Shown here in pieces: positions 53,851 through 62,473 of a DNA stretch of 64,000 nt. Below the pieces are notes generated by a model that saw nothing but the letters and a program-made list of their open reading frames with translations, was not told where the DNA came from and searched no databases. The stretch is from CAILZL01 sp050181835. GTDB lineage: Bacteria; Pseudomonadota; Gammaproteobacteria; Steroidobacterales; Steroidobacteraceae. The stretch lies in the NCBI GenBank assembly GCA_050181835.1, contig JBFXCU010000008.1, forward strand, positions 36,347 through 100,346. Reading direction: 5' to 3'. Within the stretch, counting starts at the first letter, position 1; each line of letters starts with the position of its first letter. The translations under genes and the position numbers were made by a program.

Positions 53851-54975
53851 ATGGTGAGTATGGCCATTTACTTGTTGCCATTCGGACTGTTTGCAACACT
53901 TGCATTGCTCTATCAGTCGAAGATGCTGCGGCTCGGTAGAGTATTTTATGGCTTGGCATTGTTGGCGTTGAGTCTCTTTGCTGGTTTGAGGTTTGAGGTT
54001 GGTCAAGACTGGCCTGCCTACGTACAGTTTTTTGATGAACTAAATCTAAAAGCAGATTTCTTGGATCTGTATGGCTCAGGAACGCAACAATTTGAACTGG
54101 GGTATTACCTTCTTAATTATGCTGTTAAAGCTTTTGGTGGAACCTATTCAATAGTTTTCCTTGTATCGTCTCTTTTTCTATCCTACGCACTATATACGTT
54201 CACTAAGCGTTTTCTCATTAATAGGTTCTACGTCTTAACTATCTATGTTGGGTACACATTTTTAATACTCAATTTTGCTCAAGTTAGACAGGCTATAGCG
54301 GTTGGCTTCTTTTTATTGGGTTGCAATTATTATCTTTGTCACCAGAGGAGGGTGATCTCCTTAGCTGTGGCATCTATTGGAATTTTGTTTCAATACTCAG
54401 CGTTACTTTACGTCGCCATTTTGTTTGGTGTTCTTTGCTGGCCGCAAAAGAGACAGATTCTTTGGGCATCAACCGTGACTAGTGTTGTCGGATTAGTTTT
54501 GTACTTGGTGAGTAAATTCTCTGACTTTTACGCAGTTCTTGGCCTTCTATCCAGCGCATCGGCTGCTGAGAAAGTCGCTATCTATAAGGAAATTCAGGAG
54601 GATCAGGGAGGTGGTCAGCTCTGGTACGCGGCATACTTGCTTTTGTTGGTGTGGTATCTAATTCGATACAAGAAAGTCGTGAAGTTGGAGCAGATTTTCA
54701 TTGTAAATTTCGCAATCGCTTCGTTGCTGACAACGATTGTTTTTATCTATATTTTTCCAGGAAGCTACGTCCTGTATTCTAGGGCTTATGTAGTTGCGTG
54801 TATTTTCCAAGCTTGCGCCATGGCCTTAATATTTTCCAGAAAAAATGGGACTAAGCATGCGTTTTGCTTTTTTATAACTATTGCGGTCGCAGCGATCTAC
54901 AATTTGCGAATTCTTTCAATCAATGTGGATGACTTTGTGCCTTACAAATCTGTGGCTTTTCTGAATTTGTTATAA
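53851..54975 (+). CDS. wzy: EpsG-family polysaccharide polymerase (probable Wzy)
   Basis: Polytopic membrane protein of about 374 residues with ten or more hydrophobic helices. The EpsG signature is clear in LSLFAGLRFEVGQDWPAYVQ, with G-R-x(3)-G-x-D and the nearby Tyr. It would polymerise repeat units in the periplasm. The start is uncertain: 53851 and 53860 are both possible, and the frame is open from a TTG at 53833. The gene is clearly more AT-rich than its neighbours, as is common for polymerase genes and suggestive of transfer. Confidence 0.8.
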   Translation: MVSMAIYLLPFGLFATLALLYQSKMLRLGRVFYGLALLALSLFAGLRFEVGQDWPAYVQFFDELNLKADFLDLYGSGTQQFELGYYLLNYAVKAFGGTYSIVFLVSSLFLSYALYTFTKRFLINRFYVLTIYVGYTFLILNFAQVRQAIAVGFFLLGCNYYLCHQRRVISLAVASIGILFQYSALLYVAILFGVLCWPQKRQILWASTVTSVVGLVLYLVSKFSDFYAVLGLLSSASAAEKVAIYKEIQEDQGGGQLWYAAYLLLLVWYLIRYKKVVKLEQIFIVNFAIASLLTTIVFIYIFPGSYVLYSRAYVVACIFQACAMALIFSRKNGTKHAFCFFITIAVAAIYNLRILSINVDDFVPYKSVAFLNLL

Positions 54976-55093
54976 ATTAATTGGATATCTCCTCGTGCAG
55001 CTTATATTCAAACGATATGCTCCCGCTGGTACTCATTGTTTCAATGGTTGCTTTGAGTGGAAAAAAGATGGAAGTTAGAGTGACGCGTCGGCA

Positions 55094-56176
55094 ATGAAGG
55101 CTGTAATAATTTCCCATAGGTTCAACCCCGGTCATCTCTCGCACTTGGTAGCGAATTTCAAGATGCTATCGGAGGCGGGATTTGTAGCCCGGTTTTGTTG
55201 GCACACTAACTTTGATGCTTTTTCCAATCATGAATTTGATAGTTGTCTTGCTGGCCGGGCTGATTTACTTCGTGCAAAAAAAGGAGACTTGGTGTTCGTG
55301 TGGTTTCCCAGCGTTGCTGCATTGCTGGACATGATGTTGGTTCGTATTTTCACCCAGGCTACAGCGGTGTATGTATTCCATGAACCCTTCTCCTCTTTGC
55401 GTTCGTACCGAGAGTCCGGATTCGGGTTGCTGAAGACGGCAAAAGTCGCACTCGTTTCGCTGGTTAGCTATGGCCTAGTTTCCTTCGCGCATAAGGTGGT
55501 TCTGCCCTCAAGCGCTGCGTTAGCGGCATACAAAGCCCGATACAACATGGCCAAACAGTACGCACAATTTCCGCTGATGTTTGATGATGAGGCAGTAGCG
55601 ATTTTGCCAAAAGAGAATCGGGAATATATTGCTTACATTGGCACGGTGGCCGAAGATCACGCCTTTGATGAGTTTCTAAAGTTCGCATTCTGGGTTCTGG
55701 AGAACGGTGAGCTGCAAGGATACAAAATTCTCATCGCTACTCGCAGTGCGTTAGCGCAGGAGACGGCTGCCAAATTGCAGCCTTATGTCGATGCCGGAAT
55801 GGCCGTGATTCAGAGTGGGCGCCCGCTCAGCAATGAAGAGATCAATGGTTTTTACTCGCGGAGCATGGTGGTGTGGAATGCTTACCGCAGATCCATGCAG
55901 AGTGGCGTGCTGCCGAAGGCTTATATGTTTGGCACGCCCGTGATTATTACCAGTGTTAATCGTAGCGAGTTCTTTGTTGACAAGGTAACCGGGATAGAGG
56001 TCTCTCCCGATTACGATGTGAATGAAATATTGGCAGCGATAGGTTCTATTGTTTCCGGGTTTTCAGAGTACTCAAAAGCCTGTCGTGCTGTTTTCTGCGA
56101 AAAGTTTTTTTATCGATCATTTGCAGAGCCCTTCGTTGAATTTGTTACTTCCGAAACTCACGGAGGAATTGCATGA
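55094..56176 (+). CDS. Family 4-like glycosyltransferase
   Basis: A 360-residue GT-B type protein. The N-terminal domain (MKAVIISHRFNPGHLSHLVA) has the HLSHLVAN turn that precedes the acceptor site. The C-terminal domain has YIAYIGTVAEDHAFDEFL, then SGRPLSNEEINGFYSRSMVV and SGVLPKAYMFGTPVI, with the conserved Glu-containing loop replaced by SNRSEFFVDKVTGIEV. A hydrophobic patch near residues 75-150 may attach it to the membrane. It follows a 118-base gap after wzy and overlaps the next gene by four bases. Confidence 0.75.
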   Translation: MKAVIISHRFNPGHLSHLVANFKMLSEAGFVARFCWHTNFDAFSNHEFDSCLAGRADLLRAKKGDLVFVWFPSVAALLDMMLVRIFTQATAVYVFHEPFSSLRSYRESGFGLLKTAKVALVSLVSYGLVSFAHKVVLPSSAALAAYKARYNMAKQYAQFPLMFDDEAVAILPKENREYIAYIGTVAEDHAFDEFLKFAFWVLENGELQGYKILIATRSALAQETAAKLQPYVDAGMAVIQSGRPLSNEEINGFYSRSMVVWNAYRRSMQSGVLPKAYMFGTPVIITSVNRSEFFVDKVTGIEVSPDYDVNEILAAIGSIVSGFSEYSKACRAVFCEKFFYRSFAEPFVEFVTSETHGGIA

Positions 56177-56880
56177 GCAAGGTGTCTGTTGATCTGGATA
56201 CGCCGTCGCCCTACATAGAGGTGGACAGTTGGCCGCACAGATTCAAGCGAAAGCTGAGTTATGCGTTCGCTTTCAATCTCATTAAGAAGTTCAAGCCCGG
56301 AATGAGTCACGGCGCAATACTTGAGGTGGGTACCGGATCAGGATTTTTCCTGTCGTTCTGTCATCGGTTCATGCCTGCCGCAAAGCTGTACGGCATTGAA
56401 TATGACGAACGCTTGCTGGAGGTGACGAAACAGCGCGCGCCCTTTGCGGAGTGCAAGCAGGGAAATGCCGAGACGTTCGATTTGAATCCCATCAAGTTTG
56501 ATGTGGTTGTGTCATTCCAGGTGATTGAGCATTTGTATCATCCGGACGAAATGTTGAAGCGTGTCAGGGATCATCTGAAACCCGATGGCCTGTTTATCGT
56601 AACCACCCCTAACCTGAATGGCGTGGGAGCAAGGGTGATGGGCCAGAAATGGCATGGCTATCGTGATGATCATGTTTCCTTGAAGGGCATGGGTGAGTGG
56701 GTCAAGCTCATTGAGTCGCATGGCTTCAAGACCCAGTACGCAGGCTCCACTTTTTTCACCGGCATACCCATCATGAACAGGTTACCCCTGGGGGTCATCA
56801 ACTGGGGATTACTCTATTTGTTTGACTCGTGGCGCTGGACGAAGGGTGAGTCCTTCGTTGGGGCCTTTTATCGTCAATGA
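56173..56880 (+). CDS. SAM-dependent methyltransferase (class I)
   Basis: A 235-residue soluble enzyme. The SAM-binding loop is GAILEVGTGSGFFLSFCHRF, followed by LYGIEYDERLLEVT (the acidic ribose ligand), DVVVSFQVIEHLYHPDEML, and LKPDGLFIVTTPNLNGVGAR. It probably methylates a sugar or a lipid-linked intermediate of this locus. It is coupled to the preceding glycosyltransferase by ATGA. Confidence 0.88.
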   Translation: MSKVSVDLDTPSPYIEVDSWPHRFKRKLSYAFAFNLIKKFKPGMSHGAILEVGTGSGFFLSFCHRFMPAAKLYGIEYDERLLEVTKQRAPFAECKQGNAETFDLNPIKFDVVVSFQVIEHLYHPDEMLKRVRDHLKPDGLFIVTTPNLNGVGARVMGQKWHGYRDDHVSLKGMGEWVKLIESHGFKTQYAGSTFFTGIPIMNRLPLGVINWGLLYLFDSWRWTKGESFVGAFYRQ

Positions 56881-56898
56881 ATTCGTTTGGGGTGACTT

Positions 56899-57939
56899 AT
56901 GGTTGACGCGACTTTTTCTGGTTCTGTGCTGTTGATTACAGGCGGAACGGGTTCATTCGGCAATGCCGTCTTGCGGCGCTTTCTAGCGTCTGAGGTGCGT
57001 GAAATTCGTATCTTTAGCCGGGATGAGAAAAAGCAAGATGACATGCGAAAGCGCTACAGCAGTCTAAAGTTGAAGTTCTACATTGGCGATGTGCGTGACT
57101 ATCAATCAGTGTTGAATGCCGTTCGCGGTGTGGATTTTATTTATCATGCGGCGGCATTGAAACAGGTGCCTTCTTGTGAATTTCATCCGATGGAAGCAGT
57201 CAAGACCAATGTACTGGGTACAGAAAACGTGCTTGAGGCGGCGATTTCGTGTGGCGTCAAGCGCGTGGTTTGTTTGAGCACTGATAAGGCTGTCTATCCG
57301 ATCAATGCCATGGGCATTTCCAAGGCAATGATGGAGAAGGTCGTCGTCGCAAAAGCCAGAAGCAGTAACTCCACCGTGATCTGTGCGACTCGCTACGGCA
57401 ATGTGATGGCCTCGCGTGGTTCCGTCATTCCATTGTTTGTGGATCAGATGAGGGCTGGCAAGCCCATCACTATCACTGATCCAAACATGACGCGCTTTAT
57501 GATGACGCTGGATGACGCCGTGGATCTGGTGCTTTACGCTTTCGTACACGGCACCCCCGGTGAGATATTTGTTCAGAAAGCACCGGCGGCTACCATCGAG
57601 ACGCTTGTCCATGCGCTTACAGATCTTCTGGGGATGCCCCAACACGAACCACGGATCATTGGCACGCGGCACGGTGAGAAACTGTATGAAGTGCTGCTGA
57701 GCAGAGAGGAGATGGTCGCTGCTGAAGACCTGGGTGGCTACTATCGGGTGCCGCCCGACTTGCGTGACTTGAATTACGGCAAGTTCGTTGAGCAGGGTGA
57801 GATCAAGATTTCCGAGGCGGTAGAGTACAATTCCCACAATACGACGCGCCTGGATGTAGCTGGAATGAAGAATTTGCTGACCAAGCTCAGATTCATGCAG
57901 GCCATTGCTCGTGGCGAATACGTTGAGCCTGAGGAGTAA
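56899..57939 (+). CDS. fnlA: UDP-GlcNAc 4,6-dehydratase/5-epimerase FnlA (WbjB)
   Basis: First enzyme of UDP-N-acetyl-L-fucosamine synthesis, 346 residues, extended-SDR fold. The NAD loop is LLITGGTGSFGNAVLRRF. The active-site region reads VCLSTDKAVYPINAMGISKA, in which Tyr of the usual YxxxK is Met, as in FlaA1/WbjB-type dehydratases. RYGNVMASRGSVIPLF and TRFMMTLDDAVDLVL are conserved. The neighbouring fnlB and fnlC confirm the assignment. The start used is the ATG at 56899. Confidence 0.94.
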   Translation: MVDATFSGSVLLITGGTGSFGNAVLRRFLASEVREIRIFSRDEKKQDDMRKRYSSLKLKFYIGDVRDYQSVLNAVRGVDFIYHAAALKQVPSCEFHPMEAVKTNVLGTENVLEAAISCGVKRVVCLSTDKAVYPINAMGISKAMMEKVVVAKARSSNSTVICATRYGNVMASRGSVIPLFVDQMRAGKPITITDPNMTRFMMTLDDAVDLVLYAFVHGTPGEIFVQKAPAATIETLVHALTDLLGMPQHEPRIIGTRHGEKLYEVLLSREEMVAAEDLGGYYRVPPDLRDLNYGKFVEQGEIKISEAVEYNSHNTTRLDVAGMKNLLTKLRFMQAIARGEYVEPEE

Positions 57940-57941
57940 GC

Positions 57942-59054
57942 ATGCATGTTCTGGTGACAGGCGCTCGCGGTTTTATTGGCAAGAATCTGGTCGTCCGCCT
58001 TGGCGAAATGGACGGTATCGAGGTTCTGCAATTTTCACGGGGTGACTTGCTTGGCAGATTGTCTGAGTTGGTCGAACGGGCTGATGTGATCGTTCACCTA
58101 GCCGGAGAAAACCGTCCAAAGGATGTTGAGGACTTTGCACGGGTTAATATCGATCTGACTAAAGCACTGTGCAATTCGATCAAGGCAACCGCTCGCAAGA
58201 TTCCCTTAATCGTGGCTTCTTCGACCCAGGCTGAACTGGATAACCCATACGGGCAAAGCAAGCGCGCTGCGGAGCGAGTCGTCGAGCAGTTCGTTAGTGA
58301 AACGGGAAGTCCAGCCGTGATCTATCGCTTGCCGGGCGTTTTCGGTAAATGGTGTCGCCCTAATTACAACTCGGTGGTGGCGACGTTCTGCAACAACGTC
58401 GCGAATGAGTTACCCATCCAGATCAATGATCCAGCCGCGACTATCCGCGTGGTCTACGTGGATGACGTGATTACCGAATTTCTGAGCTCGTTTACTGACA
58501 TGGCTGATGGGGTTCGTTGGGGCAAGGTAGAGCCAGTGTATGCAATTGCTCTGGGTGATTTGGCTGAGCAAATCAATGCATTCAAAAACTGTCGTACCAA
58601 CCTCGTCTCCGAACGTGTTGGCACTGGTTTGATCCGGGCGTTGTATGCAACTTATGTGAGCTACTTGCCTTGCGCCAGCTTTGTTTATGATCTGCCATGT
58701 TACGGCGACGCACGCGGTGTTTTTGTGGAGATGCTCAAGACGTCTGATGCGGGACAGTTTTCATACTTCACTGCGCACCCGGGTATTACGCGCGGGGGAC
58801 ACTATCACCACACCAAGACCGAAAAGTTTCTGGTGATTAAGGGGAAAGCACGCTTTGGTTTTCGGCATGTGGTCTCGAATGAGGTTTTTGAAGTTTTCAC
58901 GGTTGGAGAGGTTCCGCAGGTGGTTGAAACAGTACCGGGCTGGACGCACGATATTACCAATGTGGGTGACGACGAAATGGTAGTGATGCTTTGGGCTAAT
59001 GAAATATTTGATCGTGATCGGCCAGATACTATCGCCTGCAAGGTCTCTCTATGA
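57942..59054 (+). CDS. fnlB: UDP-sugar 3-epimerase/4-reductase FnlB (WbjC) with C-terminal cupin domain
   Basis: Second enzyme of UDP-L-FucNAc synthesis, 370 residues. The SDR domain has GARGFIGKNLVVRL, the catalytic NPYGQSKRAAERVVEQF (YxxxK) and VIYRLPGVFGKWCRPNYNSV. The C-terminal third is a cupin with HPGITRGGHYHHTKTEKFLV, whose three His residues look like a metal site. This fusion is typical of WbjC/FnlB. It starts two bases after fnlA and overlaps fnlC by four bases. Confidence 0.94.
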   Translation: MHVLVTGARGFIGKNLVVRLGEMDGIEVLQFSRGDLLGRLSELVERADVIVHLAGENRPKDVEDFARVNIDLTKALCNSIKATARKIPLIVASSTQAELDNPYGQSKRAAERVVEQFVSETGSPAVIYRLPGVFGKWCRPNYNSVVATFCNNVANELPIQINDPAATIRVVYVDDVITEFLSSFTDMADGVRWGKVEPVYAIALGDLAEQINAFKNCRTNLVSERVGTGLIRALYATYVSYLPCASFVYDLPCYGDARGVFVEMLKTSDAGQFSYFTAHPGITRGGHYHHTKTEKFLVIKGKARFGFRHVVSNEVFEVFTVGEVPQVVETVPGWTHDITNVGDDEMVVMLWANEIFDRDRPDTIACKVSL

Positions 59055-60178
59055 AAAAAATGAAAGTCGTGACCGTAGTGGGCACCCGGCCAGAAATTAT
59101 TCGTCTGTCCCGTGTAATCGCGCGCTTGGATGAGCATTGTGAGCACATTCTGGTTCATACAGGCCAGAACTATGATTACGAACTGAACCAGATTTTCTTT
59201 GACGATCTGGGTATACGCAAACCAGATCATTTTCTGAACGCTGCCGGGGCCAATGGCGCAGAAACTATCGGCAAGGTGATCATTGCGGTGGACGCAGTGC
59301 TGGCTCAGGAAAAGCCGGAAGCGATGCTGGTGCTGGGTGACACGAACAGTTGCATGGCCGTATTACCAGCCAAGCGTCGCAAGATCCCGATCTTTCACAT
59401 GGAGGCCGGGAACCGTTGCTTTGACATGCGAGTGCCGGAAGAAATCAACCGCCGCATCGTGGATCATACGGCAGACATTAACCTGACTTACAGTTCGATC
59501 GCGCGTGAGTACCTACTGCGTGAAGGCTTACTACCCGACATGATCATCAAGACTGGTAGTCCGATGAACGAGGTGCTTGCGTATTACCGCGACGGTATAG
59601 AAGCGTCGGATGTATTGGAACGTTTAAGGCTGACGGCAGGACAGTTCTTCGTTGTCAGTGCCCATCGCGAAGAGAATATTGATTCGGATAAGAACTTCGG
59701 CAAGCTGATTGGTGTGCTTAACAGCATTGCTGAGACCTATAAGCTGCCTGTCATTGTTTCGGCGCATCCACGCACGCAGAAGCGTGTGGATGTGACAGGT
59801 GCCAGGTTCAATGATCAGGTACGACTGCTGAAGCCATTAGGCTTTCTGGATTACAACAAGCTACAGCTCGCCGCGACAGCGGTGTTGTCAGATAGCGGAA
59901 CAATCAATGAGGAGTCCTCAATCCTAAATTTTCCTGCTTTGAATCTCCGTGAAGCCCATGAGCGTCCGGAAGGAATGGAAGAAGCGGCGGTGATGATGGT
60001 TGGCCTGGAAAGCGACCGGGTCTTGCAGGCATTGGCCATACTGGAGAGCCAGCCGCGTGGACAGGATCGGTTGCTGCGCCAAGTGAGTGATTACAGCATG
60101 CCGAATGTTTCCGATAAGGTGTTGCGTATCATTCATAGCTATACGGATTACGTGAATCGGGTCGTCTGGAAGCTGTGA
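59051..60178 (+). CDS. fnlC: UDP-N-acetyl sugar C2-epimerase FnlC (WbjD)
   Basis: Third enzyme, forming UDP-L-FucNAc, 375 residues, GT-B fold as in WecB. Motifs include VVGTRPEIIRLSRVIARLD, VHTGQNYDYELNQIFFDDL, LGDTNSCMAV, HMEAGNRCFDMRVPEEINRR and the class mark SDSGTINEESSILNFPALN. The wording MRVPEEINRRIVDHTAD matches the WbjD subgroup rather than plain WecB. It is coupled to fnlB and followed by a WbuB-like transferase. Confidence 0.95.
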   Translation: MKKMKVVTVVGTRPEIIRLSRVIARLDEHCEHILVHTGQNYDYELNQIFFDDLGIRKPDHFLNAAGANGAETIGKVIIAVDAVLAQEKPEAMLVLGDTNSCMAVLPAKRRKIPIFHMEAGNRCFDMRVPEEINRRIVDHTADINLTYSSIAREYLLREGLLPDMIIKTGSPMNEVLAYYRDGIEASDVLERLRLTAGQFFVVSAHREENIDSDKNFGKLIGVLNSIAETYKLPVIVSAHPRTQKRVDVTGARFNDQVRLLKPLGFLDYNKLQLAATAVLSDSGTINEESSILNFPALNLREAHERPEGMEEAAVMMVGLESDRVLQALAILESQPRGQDRLLRQVSDYSMPNVSDKVLRIIHSYTDYVNRVVWKL

Positions 60179-60179
60179 A

Positions 60180-61409
60180 ATGACTTTGAGTCAGGATGAT
60201 CTCTCTCCCGGAAGCAGAGTCTTTATTATCTCTGAGTTTGTAGACAAGTCACGGAATTCGACTGGGTACTATTGGCATAAAATCATTATCGGACTGTCGA
60301 AGGAAAGAGCCGGTATCAACGTCATATCAACTGCGGTGAGCTGTAGCCTGGTTGAAAAATCCAGTCATCCTGCTACGTATATCCCAGTAGGTGGTATCCG
60401 TAGTTACAAGAAAAACGGACTCTTCTCAAGAGCGCTTGGGCAGATGATGCTTTCGTTCCTGTTTGTAAAATCGATTGTCCGGCACGTCAAGAAAGGGGAC
60501 ATTGTCTTTTCCGGTACAAACCCTGCTTTTATGCTGTTGTTTATTTCGATTCTCAGGCCGCTGATGGGTTTTAGATGGGCGCTTCTGGTTCACGATATTT
60601 TTCCTGAAAACTTGTTGCCCGCAAAAGTGGTTTCCAGAAGATCGCCGGTTTATCCAGTTTTGAAGTACGTATTTGATCGCGCCTATTCAAGAGCTGACTC
60701 ACTGATTGCCATTGGCCGCGATATGCAGGAATTGCTTATCAAGAAAACGGGTGCTAGCTCGAAAATAGAGTACGTGCCTAACTGGGCGGATCTAAACGAT
60801 GTCACTTTGGAGAAAACTTCACCTTCCATCTATTTTTCATCTGAAAAACACGACAGAGTCGTTTTTCAGTTTTTTGGGAATATTGGTCGCGTTCAGGGAA
60901 TCGAATTTATTCTGCAGGCAATATCGAAAATGAAAAGTAAGAAGGCTGCCTTTTTGTTTATCGGTGGCGGCGCGGCAGAGTCGGTCGTTACCGATTTCAT
61001 CGCACTGAATCCAGATGTGGATATTGCACACGTGCCCAGCTTGCTATTTGAGAAAAACAATGAAGGCCTATCCGCTTGCGATGTTGCTATTATCCCGCTG
61101 GCTCCCGGAATGTTGGGGCTTGGTGTTCCGAGTAAGGCTTATTTCTCGATGGCAGCCGATAAGCCAATTTTGGTCATTGGTGATCAAGGAGCAGAACTTC
61201 AGCTGTTGCTGAATGAAAATGCAGATGTGGGCTGGTTTTGCCAGTCCGGGAACGCAGATGCGCTGGCTTTGATTATTGATCAGATATGCAGCATTGATCT
61301 TGTGAGTATGATCAAAAAGCCAAGGGCATTGATTGCTGAGAGGTATAACTATCCTTCCGCAATCGAAAGATATGCGTATGTTTTGCGGAATCTGAAAAAT
61401 GATGGTTGA
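60180..61409 (+). CDS. wbuB: Glycosyltransferase similar to WbuB (putative L-FucNAc transferase)
   Basis: GT4-type enzyme of 409 residues. Features are FVDKSRNSTGYYWHKIIIGL, a hydrophobic patch around residues 110-130, HDIFPENLLPAKVV, YVPNWADLND, FFGNIGRVQGIEFILQA and the C-terminal PSKAYFSMAADKPILVIGD. Its place directly after fnlABC matches the E. coli O26-type and P. aeruginosa O11-type gene order, where the product transfers L-FucNAc. The specificity is inferred from that context. Confidence 0.8.
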   Translation: MTLSQDDLSPGSRVFIISEFVDKSRNSTGYYWHKIIIGLSKERAGINVISTAVSCSLVEKSSHPATYIPVGGIRSYKKNGLFSRALGQMMLSFLFVKSIVRHVKKGDIVFSGTNPAFMLLFISILRPLMGFRWALLVHDIFPENLLPAKVVSRRSPVYPVLKYVFDRAYSRADSLIAIGRDMQELLIKKTGASSKIEYVPNWADLNDVTLEKTSPSIYFSSEKHDRVVFQFFGNIGRVQGIEFILQAISKMKSKKAAFLFIGGGAAESVVTDFIALNPDVDIAHVPSLLFEKNNEGLSACDVAIIPLAPGMLGLGVPSKAYFSMAADKPILVIGDQGAELQLLLNENADVGWFCQSGNADALALIIDQICSIDLVSMIKKPRALIAERYNYPSAIERYAYVLRNLKNDG

Positions 61410-61443
61410 GGTTCAAGAGCCAAGCATTGAGATGAGAGCTTGA

Positions 61444-62379
61444 ATGAATTTACTTGTGACTGGAGCGAATGGCTTTTTAGGTAGCGCGATTTTGCGATGG
61501 GCTGCCAATAATTGGAGTGGCCATTTGTTTGGGTCGGTGAGGTCTGATTCTCAGTCGATCATTCCTGATGCAAAAAAGGTCGTTGTCGGTGATCTGTCGG
61601 CTGAAACTGAATGGAAAGAATGGCTAACTGGAATGAATGTGGTGGTGCATACGGCGGGCCGCGCGCATCTATTACAGAATCGTTCCGACGAATCGCTGTT
61701 GGAGTTCAGGCGTGTAAATCGTGATGCGACCTTGAAGTTGGCGCGTGAGTGTGCGACGGCTGGCGTGCGTCGCTTTATCTTCATTAGCTCGATTGGAGTG
61801 AATGGGGCAGAGACTTCTGGCGTTCCGTTTTCTTCTGACGATATACCTTGTCCCGTTACCCCTTACGCGTTATCTAAAATGGAAGCAGAACAAGGGCTGT
61901 GGAAGATTGCTACTCAGACTGGACTTGAGGTGGTCATCATCCGCCCACCCTTGGTTTATGGGCCTGATGCACCAGGAAATTTTAGAAAATTGTTGAAGTT
62001 CGCCAAAACTGGGATTCCGCTGCCGTTGGGTGCTGTTGCCAATAAGCGAAGTTTGGTGGGGATTGATAACTTGGTGGATCTCGTCAAAACTTGCATAAAT
62101 CATCCGATGGCCCCCGGTCACGTATTCTTGGTCAGCGATGGAATGGATGTGTCAACGACGCAGTTACTTCGATTAATTGGGCAAGCAAGGGGTAAGCCGG
62201 TGCATCTGTTTTCAGTTCCATCTGCGATCCTCTATGTACTAGCGGGCTTTTTTGGTATGCGTGGCGCTGCCCGTCAATTGCTGGGCTCTCTGCAAGTCAA
62301 TATTCTCCAGACGCAGGCGGTGTTGGGGTGGAAGCCGCAGGTCGAATTAGTTGAAGGGCTCAGGCGAGCTACACAATAG
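61444..62379 (+). CDS. NAD-dependent sugar epimerase/reductase (WbpV-like)
   Basis: Extended-SDR enzyme of 311 residues. The NAD loop is LLVTGANGFLGSAILRWA. The catalytic block has FIFISSIGVNGAETSG and CPVTPYALSKMEAEQGL (YxxxK), and VIIRPPLVYGPDAPGNF follows. The C-terminus has a hydrophobic segment (SAILYVLAGFFGM). In related loci WbpV reduces or epimerises the 4-keto sugar needed for UDP-QuiNAc or UDP-FucNAc, and stands just before the initiating transferase gene, as here. Confidence 0.82.
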   Translation: MNLLVTGANGFLGSAILRWAANNWSGHLFGSVRSDSQSIIPDAKKVVVGDLSAETEWKEWLTGMNVVVHTAGRAHLLQNRSDESLLEFRRVNRDATLKLARECATAGVRRFIFISSIGVNGAETSGVPFSSDDIPCPVTPYALSKMEAEQGLWKIATQTGLEVVIIRPPLVYGPDAPGNFRKLLKFAKTGIPLPLGAVANKRSLVGIDNLVDLVKTCINHPMAPGHVFLVSDGMDVSTTQLLRLIGQARGKPVHLFSVPSAILYVLAGFFGMRGAARQLLGSLQVNILQTQAVLGWKPQVELVEGLRRATQ

Positions 62380-62473
62380 TGAAGAATTTTCTGGACATCT
62401 CTCATGCGTATACCCAAGCAGTTCTTAGTTGGCTTCTGCGTATCTTAAGTGTATGCCGCATTCCTGATCCAAT

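Noticed and set aside
57106..57837. Long minus-strand frame of 243 codons
   Set aside because: It lies wholly inside fnlA on the opposite strand and its product has no recognisable motif; it is a shadow of the coding bias of fnlA.
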